Source: Coturnix japonica (lineage: Eukaryota; Chordata; Aves; Galliformes; Phasianidae). Taken from it: a stretch of 64,000 nt of DNA. Position 1 is the first letter of the stretch. The number at the start of each line of letters is the position of its first letter. The stretch is from assembly GCF_001577835.2 (NCBI RefSeq), contig NC_029529.1, positions 9,364,157 to 9,428,156 of the forward strand, in the 5' to 3' direction. A program made the translations under genes and the position numbers. The notes under the pieces are model-generated. The model made no database searches. It was not told where the DNA came from and worked only from the letters and a program-made list of their open reading frames with translations. This document shows positions 11,901 to 24,200 of this stretch, piece by piece.

Positions 11901-14900
11901 GCATTCAAATTAAATTGTGCAATAATACTATTGCTGATCTGTTATTCCTTTTACATGAAGAGAATGAAGGAATGGATAACGTGCTTGACATTGCACAGGG
12001 AACCTGTGAAAGAGCAAAGACTTGAAATGCAAATATAATAGGATTAGCCAAGGTTAATGTCTGCCATCCCTTTGTGTTTTGAATTAGCCTAGAGACAAAG
12101 CTCATCGGGGGAATCTGCCATTGTTCTGGTGGTGGTTAAATGTAGATCACAGCTCACAGGTAGAGCTGAAAATTGTTCTTGACAGTGAAGAGCAAGTGTG
12201 CTGTACGTAGTCCTTTGGGTCCAGCTGAGAGAGGCAGGTGATGTGCTTCCACATGAACGTCAGCCATTAACAGCAAATTGTCCATTACCAACAAAATCTC
12301 AGTTTCCAAGACTTTCCAAGACTCAGTGAGTCAAGGAGCATGAAAACCTGGAGTGCTCAGTGCCCCACTCTGTTCTTCCTTCACCTGTTGCCAGTTTCTC
12401 AATTGTATCTTAGTTGCAAAACAGTTTTGCTGATCATTGTGCATTCCTGACCATTAGAGGTCAGGGTTTCCTGCCCTGCTGCAGCCCTTTGAGGAGGTTT
12501 TGTCCAGAGGTCAAGCAAACAGCCTGACTTGAAGTGGTAGGGCAAATCTCCAGAGTAAAGTGGTATGTTGTGCTCTGGCTGCTGGGAGTGCTGCAAATGG
12601 GCTCTTGTTGAGGAGAAGCCATTGCACTCAGCAGTCCTGTAGTGCACCTGGATGGAAGAATTACTGAGATGTTCATACTTGGGGAGCCATAGCTGCTTTA
12701 TTTCCACTCAGAAGGTCATTTGCCAAGGCCAGAGCACCCTGTCTGCAGACACTCAGGTGATGACACGTCTGTGCACACTGCTGCCCACTATCCTGTACTT
12801 CTCACCACAGCTGCTGATCACTGCCAAGTGAGTGTTGTCCCAATATGACAGGTAGGATCTGAGAGCACTGATGTATTTCTTCCCTTATTGTAGGAGAGGG
12901 CAGGACCTGGGCTCTTAGCCAGGGCTGACCTGGTGCAGACTCTCCCCTTACATGTCTCTGTGCTTTCTGTGCCATGCAGATGCAGCCATTAACAACTCAC
13001 TCACTATTCGTGTGAGATACAGACACTGGCATAAGGTTTTCAGTCACCAGCTGCTTCAGACTTTTCAGATACAGTCAAAAGACTTGGTTTTAGGGTGGCT
13101 GTAGTCGGTTATCAAATTCAAACTTGTGTGGCAGGATATTGGGAAACCACGTATTTTAAATAAGATGCTTTTTCTCTGAACGTATTGTGTTTTGGAGGGC
13201 ACAGAGTTTAGATTCAGCTACAGTTCCACTCTTGTTTGCATGTACAAATGTTAGCTCAGTAATTACATACATTCTTCATGTATGTTGTGAAGATGGTAAT
13301 CGCTGGCCCTGAAATCTTTCACTCCTTGCTTCTCAGTGTCTGCACATTGCAGTGGGAGACTCCACCTCTAAGAAGGACACGCTGTGTGGAGAAGGGGCTC
13401 ATTTCTCTGGGGTGGGGTGTCTTTCCTTGCCCTTTTTTTCACCCCTGAAGACTAGAGGGGAAAAAAGGTAATGAAACCCTGAGTGCTTCCAGAAATGCTC
13501 ATGCACAAGAAATTCTTACAACCGTGTAGGATGGCTGAAGTGCTGAAATATTTAGGACAACTTTAATGCTTAACGTGCTGTTGAGCTGATGCTGATGAAA
13601 GAACCTGATGCTGTTTCAGCTCTTAGGGAGCCAGGCACTCACTCTAAAGATGGATCCATTTCTCCTCTTCCAAGTAACTCTTGGCTTCTGTGTTCTCAGA
13701 TTTCCAGCCTTTATTGCAGGTGGGATGAGAGGACACAAAGATGCTGTTTTCTTCATGCCATGTCTGCCTCCCTGGCTGCTGTGGGCACCCAATGATCTCC
13801 TGATGGTTCTTCAGTCTGTGGGGGAAGTGAGTGATATCGAACCTTTGTTTACCTGCATGTTGTTGGATTTATTTTGCAATCTTAATTGCACTGTTTATTC
13901 TAAGAGTGTAATACTTAGCGAAGAGAAAGATTGTATCAGTCTCCTGAATAAGTATGTCAATTGCTTGAATATCCTGTATGCTATCAGGGGAAAACAAGGA
14001 TGTAATAGTCATTATAAGTGAGTCCATCAGAACTGATTGCTTTCCCTATCATCACAAAGGATTGTTCCATGTTGTTGTGTGTAGGAGCTACACTGACATT
14101 CATTTGGATTTCTCCCCCACCCTCATTTTTGCTCGCAGTCTTTCATGTGATGGGACAATTGAATTCAAGATTGTTTTTAATGTGTGCAGTCGATTACCCT
14201 AGATCTGACTGTAGAGCTTGTTAGCATGCAGTTAAGATCAGAGGGATCACTGTACTGCTGTGAAGCCTCACCCTGCAGAGCTGCTGGTGGAGCCAGAGCA
14301 CTTCTGGTACTGAGCCCATCTCAGGTGTGTAAGGCATCGCAATAGGGAAGTTGCCCCAGTGGAACATCTCACCCAGGGCTGAGAGCATCCCAGGGGCACA
14401 TGCAGGATAGAGCACACACCAGTTGCACTGAACCTTTGCTGGGGTAGGGCAGCTGTCTTGTTTTGTTCAGGCCTTGCTCAGGTCGTGCATGAGAGCAGAG
14501 TGAGACACAGTGGCATTTTCTGTATCCACTGACTTTAGAAGGGCCTCAACCAACTGCTTATACTGTGCAGTGTATCATATACTGTACAGTGCTTATACTG
14601 TGCTCCCCATGTTGCAGGTGGATGAAGCTGTGAGTTGTGTTCTTCCTTTTGCTCCCTTCTCGATAGTTTGTGTGTTCTTTGATTCACAATTGTTTTTTCT
14701 CTTGCTGTGTTTGTGTTCAGGATCTACCCCTGTGGGCAGAAATGTCTCTTAGGATGTGACAAAAACATGGTTCAATCTAGGACTTCCCAAAGACAACTTA
14801 TACTTTATATAGTTTCTATAACACCAGAGAATTAATAATGAATGAAGGTCTTTTCCTAACAAAGCAGCTGGCTATTGGCTTGGAGAAAAGGCTGAACCAG

Positions 14901-16889
14901 TTACACAAAGACCTGTATATGGCAGGAAATATATATTTGCAGTCAATGAGTTGTGGATCTGACAGTATTTTGTGATTCAGAAAACCTCAGTGCCTGTGAA
15001 CATTGCTGCTATTACATTTTGTAACCATAGCACAGATAGAAAAATATTCCTTTCCCGATTAAAATGCCAATTTACTATTGGTGAGCATACAGCCTAATTA
15101 CTAGGAACCTACCTGTCCTGTTTGGTGCCTGAATCCAGCATATCTCTTAGAACATTCATTGCACAAGATGGATAATGGTGACTCAGATATGAAACATCGT
15201 TCTTTTCAGATAGGATCTAGAGATGTGTTGCTATAATATGTGAAGTAAATGTTTGAGTGACACGCGGCACATAGCTCAAAACAAAGCAGAAACCACATAT
15301 ATACAGTCATTTCCAGATGAAGTTATGTGCAAGGTGACAAATTATATGTGGGCTTTTTCCAGTAATTTTCCTGTTAAAATATGATGTATAAAATGGAAAC
15401 AGCCACAAACCATGCGGGAACCTGAAAAATCCACATGTGCTTTGTAAATAAATCCCATCCAAAAACTCATTCATCCCTGCTACCAACAGTAATATTTCTG
15501 CTTCCAACCTGGTGCCAACCTGGACAGGATTTCTGGAAGTTGGTTGGGAACTGTGAGTTTACCACTTCATGCCTGGGAGTAATGGGCCAAGGCAGGAAGA
15601 GCTGCAGCAGAGAAATCCTTCTGTAAGAATTAAATTGCTTCTCCTGGTGATTATTACACCTTAATCACTGCTAGACCCAGGACAGCAAAGAAATAGACTC
15701 CTAAAATGGAAAAAGCACAGAATAGAGAAATTTCCTGCAGAGAAGACAGAACTTATTTTGCTGACATGACTGCAGTGCTCACATTAGTGGTTATACAATT
15801 GGGATGTGCTTGGCATGTCCAAGAGTTGTAAAATTCTCTGCTTGAGTTTATTGACTTTCTTTCTTCTCAGTAAGATGGACGGGAGTCTGCAGAATTTCTG
15901 TCTGTGTGCTGCATGCAGTGAAGCTGCCTTGTGGACCATCATACTGATCCCAGAAGGAACGAGGCTGGACTATTTGCCCTTAGGGGCATTTTTGAAAGTT
16001 AGTTATAAGCATCCATAACCAAGTGATCAATGTCAGCAGTAAGCAGTGAGGTGCTGGAAGGAGATGAATGACAGAGCTGTGTTGCAGGCCAGGGATGTTT
16101 CTGCTGTAAGAAAGAGTATGTGGTTGAATGACTGAATAATTGTCTAATTACAGACTTTGGCACGGTCAGAGGAGTGAATAACTAAGTTGTCCTTAGAACT
16201 CCTTGTTTTAAATATAAAAGTTTAAAAGGTGATTGAGCATGCTTTAAATAGGCCAGAAATACCTGTTCTTTTTGCAAAGACTGCTGAGTCAAGGCTGCAG
16301 ACTAGTTGAGTGCAATGAAAGTATTTTACAGGTGGCTTCCTATGGCTCCAGCAAAGGATCCTGCCATACAAGAGAAGGTCACTGCAAATGTATTGGGTAC
16401 CACAGATTAAAAGAACATCGAAGGCACAAATACATGGAGTCCCGTTGCCTGCTGCCTCTCAGAAGAGGGCGCTCATGTCCTCATATCAAGGAGGAGTCAG
16501 GTGGGTGCTGCCAGGACTCATGCCCACATTGATGGGGGTTCTTCCAGGGGATCTTGAGTCACCTAATTAGCTGGGTAAGTAATTAACGTTGGTCCCAGAG
16601 TGGAGTTAAGGCACTTCCTGGGAACATACTTGCAGCTGGAGCACCTAATGGCCATAGCATAGATAGCTATTATGAGATTTTGTGTTAAGAAAAATGGAAG
16701 CAGGCAGTTTCTTTCTGATCAAGACCAGAGATTGGGGACAGTAAAGCCAGATTCTCCTGAACTGAGTAGGGAAAATATAAACTGAAGAGAACTGAATAAA
16801 TTTCCTACCTGTTTGTTGTATTTGACTCAGCTGAAGGAGCTTCTCTTGTTTAGGAGATTTGACTGAGTGAGAAGCACTGAAAGCGTTTA

Positions 16890-17010
16890 GAATTATAGAC
16901 CAGGATCATTAACGTTGGAAAAGACCTCTAAGATCATCATGTCCATGTGTCAAATCATCCCTTCCATATCCACTGATCTATGTCTCTCAGTGCCACAGCT
17001 CCACGCACAA
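16890..17010 (-). mobile_element. CR1 LINE 3' fragment, antisense
   Basis: Plus-strand reading matches a CR1 reverse complement: AATTATAGACCAGGATCATT, then GTTGGAAAAGACCTCTAAGA and TCTCAGTGCCAC. Subfamily differs from the 5.1 kb copy (GGAAAAGACC rather than GGACC). Confidence 0.75.
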
Positions 17011-18560
17011 GTAAAAGGGAATATGACATTAATATGTAAAAAGCAAAGCTGCAACAGTTCAAAGCTAAAGTACAGATTAGTAATACATTAATTATTGAAA
17101 TCAGTATTGTATCAAAATGGAAATTCAGGCTGAAATTGTACAGATATCAAAGCACTGTCGGTGTGGGAAGAGGCTTCAGAACCCTGATGTTTCTATGGTG
17201 CCACTCGTGTGGGTTCAGCTCGCCCTGCAGCTGGTTTTACTGGGTGCTGCCACCTGCAGTCAGTGTTGGTCCAGAGCTCTCTGATTCGCTGAGTGACAGA
17301 ACAATGTACGTATTGTCTTCTCACTTTCAGAAGCCTCAGGTTTAATTATGTTCTTATGTGCTATGCTGAAATGCCACCTTAGTGATTTTACAGAATAATT
17401 CGTGAGGACTAAATTTAAAAATAAAAGAAAAAAAAGCCAGAGGTATCTACTTAGATCTTTTATCAACAATTCCATCATTAATATAAGGATAGAAAGCAGT
17501 GGTCAGTTACAAAGTCCTTAATCTTGTATGTCCTATTGCATGCTACATAATAACTACCATTTGAAAGCTATGAATCCTTTCCATCACTGAATTCAAAATA
17601 GCCCGTTCAAAGCTCTGTGTAGGGGTTTTGTTGTTTTGCTCTTCTTTAGTTCAAGTTGAGGTCAGAATCGATGGTCTCTCATGATCCTTTATTATTTAGG
17701 CACCTTTAAAGTTATTTTTGGATTTGATCCCAGAGCCCTCTCACATTGGGATGACCCTATTCTTCAGCCTTGTGCAGCAGCTTGGGGTATCAAGTCCTAA
17801 CTAATTAAAATGATCCTGTCTTACTTTACATACAGTGCTTTCCTTGATGGAAACAAGAGACATGATAGCTCACCTTAGAGGAAATTACTCCTCTGCCTGA
17901 AACAGTTTCCCAAAGCCACTGTCCAGTAATGTCCAGGTATTTCTCAGGCTGCATCTAGAGCTGTGCCAAGAATGACTTGCAGGGAGTTAAAGGTCTGCAG
18001 AAGCAGTACAGGAGATCAGAGAGTGAATTATCTCGAAATGAGCTGTAAGTAGGATGGTTGTTAAGGTACTTATTGTACTGTAGAACTTTCTTAATGTTCT
18101 CCTGTCAGGCTGGGAAAACACATCCTTATACTGGTGTGTGACTGAATTTAAAAGTCATTTGTGCTTGGTGGAGTAGTTTAAAGCAATTTCCTGCTATTTC
18201 TAGTTTCAGTCCTGCTTAACTGCTGAAATCCTACCCTTTGTAATGCAGTCGTTATTCTGTAGGTAGTGTGACATGAAAAAGCAGGCACATACTCTGGAGA
18301 GGTTGCTAAATGTCATCACCGTGGTCAAGTGAAATGATATGGAAAGAAAGGAATTCTACCTGTGCATAGCTTATAGCTGCCTGGGTGTTCTCTTAAATAC
18401 AGGAAATTGTTCTGACTGGCTGAGAAAGCTGTTCAACCTTCCTTTTGTTTGGTGACAATGAAGTAATTGAAAGCCACCACCCCAGGCCAAGAATTCAGGC
18501 ATCCTTAAAAGTCAACCAGGCCAGGTAGTCCAATAAGCCCAGAGACTGGGGATTCTGCTG

Positions 18561-18598
18561 GCTGGCTGTGTGTGTGAATGTGTGTGTATAAATGTGTA
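18561..18598. repeat. TG-rich microsatellite
   Basis: Two short (TG)n blocks separated by a few bases, degenerate. Confidence 0.7.
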
Positions 18599-20007
18599 GA
18601 AACTGAAAGAGAAGGCAAGAAGTAAACTAAAGAAAGAGTCATTGTGCTCTTAGCTGTGTTCTTCTGTTGAAAGTCCTCTAAGATGTTAGCCCCAGCAGAT
18701 GGAGATATCGCCTGCATTGCAGAACCAAAACTAATTGGGTTGCGTGAGCATTGGTAAGAGGCAGCATTAGAGAAAGGCATCTTTGTGCCACTGAGAGATG
18801 GAGTATTTCAGTTCTGCAGTTACGCCAAAGTTTTGCAGCCTCTGAAGTGCTGAAATGTCATTTTCTGTTATGTTTGGACGAAAAAAGAAGATATAGAGAA
18901 CAGCTGTGACAGGAGTCAGCTGGAGTGAGTTGTGCTGTGCAGTTGGTTAGGATTTGTTTGAGATGAAACAGAGCCCTGAGATGGGCTCCTTGGCTTTGAG
19001 TCACTGCTGAGCAGCCCAGTCCCACTGCCACCACCTGTCTGCGGTCCTTTTGTGATTCAGGCAGGAAGGAAATGCCTGCGTCATAGCCCCAGTGTGTATA
19101 CAGACAGCTCGTATTTTACTTGGGACCTAGGTACTAAATAGTCAATATATTTTTACATAGAGATATATCAAGAATCTCTCTGCTCTCTACTCTGCATCTG
19201 TGTGCAAATAAGGGTTGTTAGCAGAAGTGGCAAAATCTGTTCCTACTTGAAGAGATCTGTTATTTGTCTGTGCTCCATCAAAGGTGACATGCTGCTGACA
19301 TACGTCTGCTGTGCATTCTTTGTACGAGGATTTCATTGCTGTCCATGATGTCCTGTTGCTTTTCAGATATTTCTGACTAGCAGTAAGATAGGCCAATGCA
19401 TTGAGAACCTCAGAAATACTACTCGTTTTCATCTTTTTTCTCCTCAGTTTCAGCTGATTGATACTTTCCCATCTGCCATTGCAGCCTGTCTCTGGATTGT
19501 TGCAACAGCATTCATCAGCAGAATTAACAAAGCCCAAATGGCATGAATGACAACAGAGAAAGACCCAGATGTTACTTCATCAACACTTCTGCATGGGGTG
19601 ATCAGCCACGTTCTGCTCAGTCTCATCAGCTCACTGTTTCGCTCTAAACAAATGGTGTTCCTGCACTGGGGTGCAGCATGGGGCTTTGTCTCAGGGTAAA
19701 GCAGTGTGTGGAGGGCAGAAAGAAAGTGAGTACATCCAACCAACCTACTGCAAGATTTCCCTTTTTATTGTTTAGAAATGAATTTCTTGGTATTTCAGTA
19801 ATAATGTAGGTGATCACACAGGTGATCAGGAGATCTGTGGCTGGAGAGCTGAGATTTGGATACCCTGAAGCCAGGGAATGTTGTCATTGGCCTTTCACAT
19901 GCATTCCTGACAAAGTGACACAATGATTATAAAAACTGTTCCGATACAGAAGAAAATAAGAAAACACAAAGATTGTTTTCTGCATTGTTGGGAACCTGTA
20001 TGGGAAC

Positions 20008-20240
20008 TGTTGAGTCCCAGCCTGAAGCACTGATTGAGCACCTTGTGAAAGGACCCAGTCAGACCTGGGAGCACAGGTGAAGGCAACTCACCTGAGTGAC
20101 CAGAAGGGGTGGAGCCTGGCTGCACCTCCCTTAGGCCTCATTTAAGGGCTGGATGCTGCTGGGGAAGGATCTCTGGTTGGAGATCTCTCCCTTGTGGAGT
20201 TTTCCTGTGAGCCTCGATCTTCAGAGAAGGGTGAGCCCTT
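20008..20240 (+). mobile_element. LTR-like dispersed repeat, copy 1 (fossil)
   Basis: About 220 bp resemble a second copy at 51997 in the PMM2 gene, in the same orientation. Shared blocks include GCCTGAAGCA at the left end and CCTCATTTAAGGG, a TATA-like block, in the middle. The first bases are TG. This suggests a solitary, decayed LTR of an avian LTR retrotransposon, but no internal region or flanking duplication was identified, so the class is unproven. Looks old. Confidence 0.45.
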
Positions 20241-21153
20241 TTCTTTTTTAATGCCTTTCCATCCCACAAGTTCTTCTGTTGTTACACCTCCTGTATCACC
20301 ATTCTATCACAGTGATCTTTCTGATTGCTACAGAACCCCATACCACTGTCCTGTGCTCCTTCTGAGCCAGCCAGCTGCAGCAGTAGTGGTACAGATCTTC
20401 TGGCTTAAGTTTGCAACAGGATTTAAATTTTTTTGGAGATTTTTTTGAGTATTGACATTGTACTGTCATTTTGAGCCTGCAGCACCTAATACTGTCTGCC
20501 ACTTTAAAAGGGTTTTAAGGGGCAGAGGTGCAGCATCTGATCATTGAGGGATGGCTTGTGTCCAGAACACAGTATACACAAAGAGAAAGCTAAAAGCAAA
20601 AGGCAATTTCTGATGATGGTTGTACAATAGATAATGTGTTTAGCCTTAATTGTTTTTACTGTAAATGGAGCCCTTGAGGGAGAGCTCACATGAGCAGTTT
20701 CTCAGTGAAGTGTGGAGCCATGGGATAGGTATGGTTTTAAAACCAAAAATTCATGCTCTGCTAGTGAGGTTTTCAATCTTCCAGAAGGCAGGAACATGGT
20801 GTGCAGCAGCGGCAGGGTGAATGTTCAGTTGTTACAGGGATGTTGACTACAGAAGGCCTCAAAATAATGACAGAATAACAGCAGAACTGTAATAGTAACT
20901 TCCCTGGGTAAAGTACACCTTTAGTTTAAGAGGATGGAAAATCTGCATCAATCTGTGCCATGGAACGCAAGGTGAGGGAGATCCTCAGATCCTCAGATAA
21001 CATGGAGTGTTTCTAGACTTACTGTGAAATCCTTTCCAGATTCTCATAAGGTATTTCTAGATTAAAGGAGTTAAAAGCATGAGAAAAGCTATGTGGCTGT
21101 AAGAGTGAGAAATGGATGAGATTTATGTTAAAAAAAAAATAATTCAAACAATG

Positions 21154-21285
21154 TATTTTTATACTTTCCCACTGAATATATATATATATATATACATATA
21201 TATACACACACACACACATATATATATATACACACATGCATATATATACTTATATATATATATTCAGTGGGAAAGTATAAGAATA
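21154..21285. repeat. Inverted repeat enclosing an AT/CA microsatellite
   Basis: ATACTTTCCCACTGAATATA at 21161-21180 is matched by its reverse complement ending near 21279; the arms extend out to 21154 and 21285 with one mismatch and inward into TA repeats. The centre is (TA)n, (CA)n and TATACA runs. The whole unit can form a long hairpin or cruciform. Confidence 0.9.
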
Positions 21286-24200
21286 GAATAGAATTCTGAC
21301 TGGTAGAAGGAGAATTAAGTGTAAAAAACTCTCTGATGAAAGAAGGCATCCTTATCTTGCCTTTTCCTTGTCAGCTGCCATGATGTTACAAACACTCCTT
21401 TTTTAATCCTCCTGCTGCTTCTGCTCCTTCTCCCACTATGGGGATAGGAGGTGGGAGAAGCCAGGACAGAGGCTGGTGAGATCCTGAGGGCTCCAGCTGC
21501 CTTTGTAAGCAGAAGCTGAACCTTTAAAGAAGCACTTTTCTTGAGCAGTTCTCTCCTGAAATAGATATAGGCAGGAAGTAGTGAAATGGATAGAAAAAGA
21601 TTGGCTGCAAGGTAGCTATTTCCTGTTTGCTTTATCTGTTTGAAACAAAAGGGTTGGAAAGTATTTCCTTTTGTTGATGATGGAGTTTGTAGTCATTGCT
21701 GGGAAGTGTAGTATGTTTAATGTCATCACAAGGGCTTTTCTGTTTCATCAGAGCTGAGAATAACTAACCAGCCCACCCTGCTGCAAAATATTGCATTGGT
21801 GCTAGTAGCTTCTGCAGAAAGAAGGTCACACAGAGCAACATAGTAAGTACTGACCTTAGCTGGCACTAATTAAAGAAACAGATTAGTTTCCTGGAAGAGC
21901 TGTAGCACCTTCACTGTTCTAGATCCTTTCTCCAGTAATGACTGTGGGGCACTCTCAGTGTATATTCATCTAATAGACTTGGAACAGGCTGAAAATCTGT
22001 GGGTTGAGATAAAACTTTACTAAGATACAAAAAAGGAAAAGGATAATAGTTATGACTCTGTGTGTGTGTGTATAGTTGTTGCTGTCCTGGACTTAACCAA
22101 AAGGGCAGCACAATACTCTTTATTGCAGAGCATTTTAAAATAAAACACAACTACATTTTTTCCCAATCTCTGTTCTGTTCTGCAGTTGAAAAGTACAAAA
22201 TGCCATAAAAACAGCCTGCAGAGGTTGTGGAAAGTATAAACAATCTTCTTTCGTAAGAGCAAGCTGGATTTACAAAACCTGCAGCACCACTGTTTATTGA
22301 GTGGTGTGACAAGCCAGATCAATCCTGTTACTCTTGTTGTAAGAGAGGGTTTTTTAATCCTTGTATAGAACATTCTCCTATTTCTGCAAACCAAAGTTCT
22401 TCCTTACTCTCAAACTGTATTTTTGATGCCTTTTGCGTCACCACATAATAAATCCCTTTTGTTGTTCAGATATGCATATTTGCATCATGATCTAAGTGTC
22501 AAATGTAGAGTATAAAACTCTGAGCCCAAAGGAAAGCTGTGCTAACGTGCTATCACGGTTAAACTTGTATCCATGGGGCCCACAAGAGAAATGCAAGGGA
22601 GGAGAGCACTGTTATCTGTTAACTTTGCCATCCTCACTTTTTTTTCCTCTAGCTGTTGAATGTATTATGAGCATTGCTGGGATCCCAGTGGGAGACTACA
22701 AAAATTTTATAGTTGTCTTCAGTGAGAGCAAAATAATTTCTGGGGGACTATTCTCTGCATTGAAAGATGTCGTAAAACTCGACACTTTGCCAGGGATATG
22801 GGAGAAGTGGGCTTTGTTCTGTTCTCCTATTTGAATGGATTTGAGCCTATGTCTTGCATGTACCTCTCTTCTGGATCTGTGTAGTCTTCTGTCATAAAGC
22901 CCTCTGCCGTTGCAGTTCCCCTTGCCAAAAGTGAAGTAATTTTATTAATACCGTGTGAAAAGAATTAGAATATCATCTGTTGATGAAGGGAATTTCCCAG
23001 ATGAATAGAATCCTGCACTCGAGACACTCTTTGGGTGACTTGTGCAGCCTGTTTGAGTCAACAGAGACCAGCGGAGAGGGAAGCACTGAAAAATAAACAG
23101 CCTCATCTCCCCTGGGAATCCCCTCACTTGAAAGTTCTCACATTCAACATCAGTATCCTGTGCTTTCAGGGGAAAAGCACCACCCTCCTTGGGTTATTGT
23201 TTTGCAGAAAAAAATGGGATAGATTGAAAGGAGGGAGGGTCAGGAATCCTAATCAGAGGAGGAACATTTGGCTGAAAGTACCTAAGTTCAAGAGGTGACT
23301 TAAGACTGTCACTTACTTTTTATATTACATCAGCCCATGCAATCTCTGTAATGTGACCGATTCCAAAACCTGTGGCCAAACTCAAAACCTGTGTGTACTT
23401 TTATGTGTACCCACTGCATGGTTTGCACACCAGGTCTGTAAGAAGTTGCCTTTTAAATAGATGTTGTTCTTCATATGTAGAACTTAACACCAGTCCGCTA
23501 CTTACCAAGAAAGAGTAAGATGCCACCACCATGGAAGGTGTAAAGAGAACTCATTATGAAAGTCAGTTTATCTCAAAGCAATCTACGCTTTCTGTGGCTT
23601 CAGCATTTTTTTAATGGAACAGGCTGGAGAGTTTTGCCCATTTATTTCCTAGCAAGTATATTTAATTGCTGTTTGGCGTGAGAAGCATCTGCAGGTTTGC
23701 AGCACTGTCTGACTGCACTTTCTGAGGCTGTTCTGAGTTGTGTCTAAAAAAAGAATTGATGTGGTGGATGAAGGCCATGTCTGATGATCAACTATTGAAA
23801 CCTGGCAGGCTTTCAAGAGTGGCAGGTCTGCTTGCTTGTGAAAACACCCTTGTTTGGCCAGAGATGACTTGTTAGTTTTCAAAGGACTTGAGATAATGTG
23901 TACATGAGATTCTATATCTAGTGTATTTTAAGAGAGAATTAAGATAAAGATGCAAGCAAGGAATGTTTTGTTGCTTATATCTTGTAGACTGGAACAAGTA
24001 ATCATACATTAAGAAATGTAGTTGGAAGAATGCATTTGTCTTTCCCTGGTGTGGGAGAGAGAATGCTAATGGGATTGATGCCCAAAATAAACACAGATAT
24101 TCTAAGCCATATATCATAATGGTCATAAATACAGGAAACCATTTCTTGTTACTTGGATGATAAATGCAGTTTCTGCTACAAACTTCTGGGTACATGAGTA

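Noticed and set aside
13608-14021. 137-codon open frame in the gene-poor interval
   Set aside because: No recognisable domain, no flanking splice sites of quality, hydrophobic and Cys-rich in the way of random AT/TG-rich sequence.
19187-19743. Two overlapping minus-strand open frames of about 100 codons
   Set aside because: Frames shift relative to each other, no family similarity and no splice context; treated as chance.
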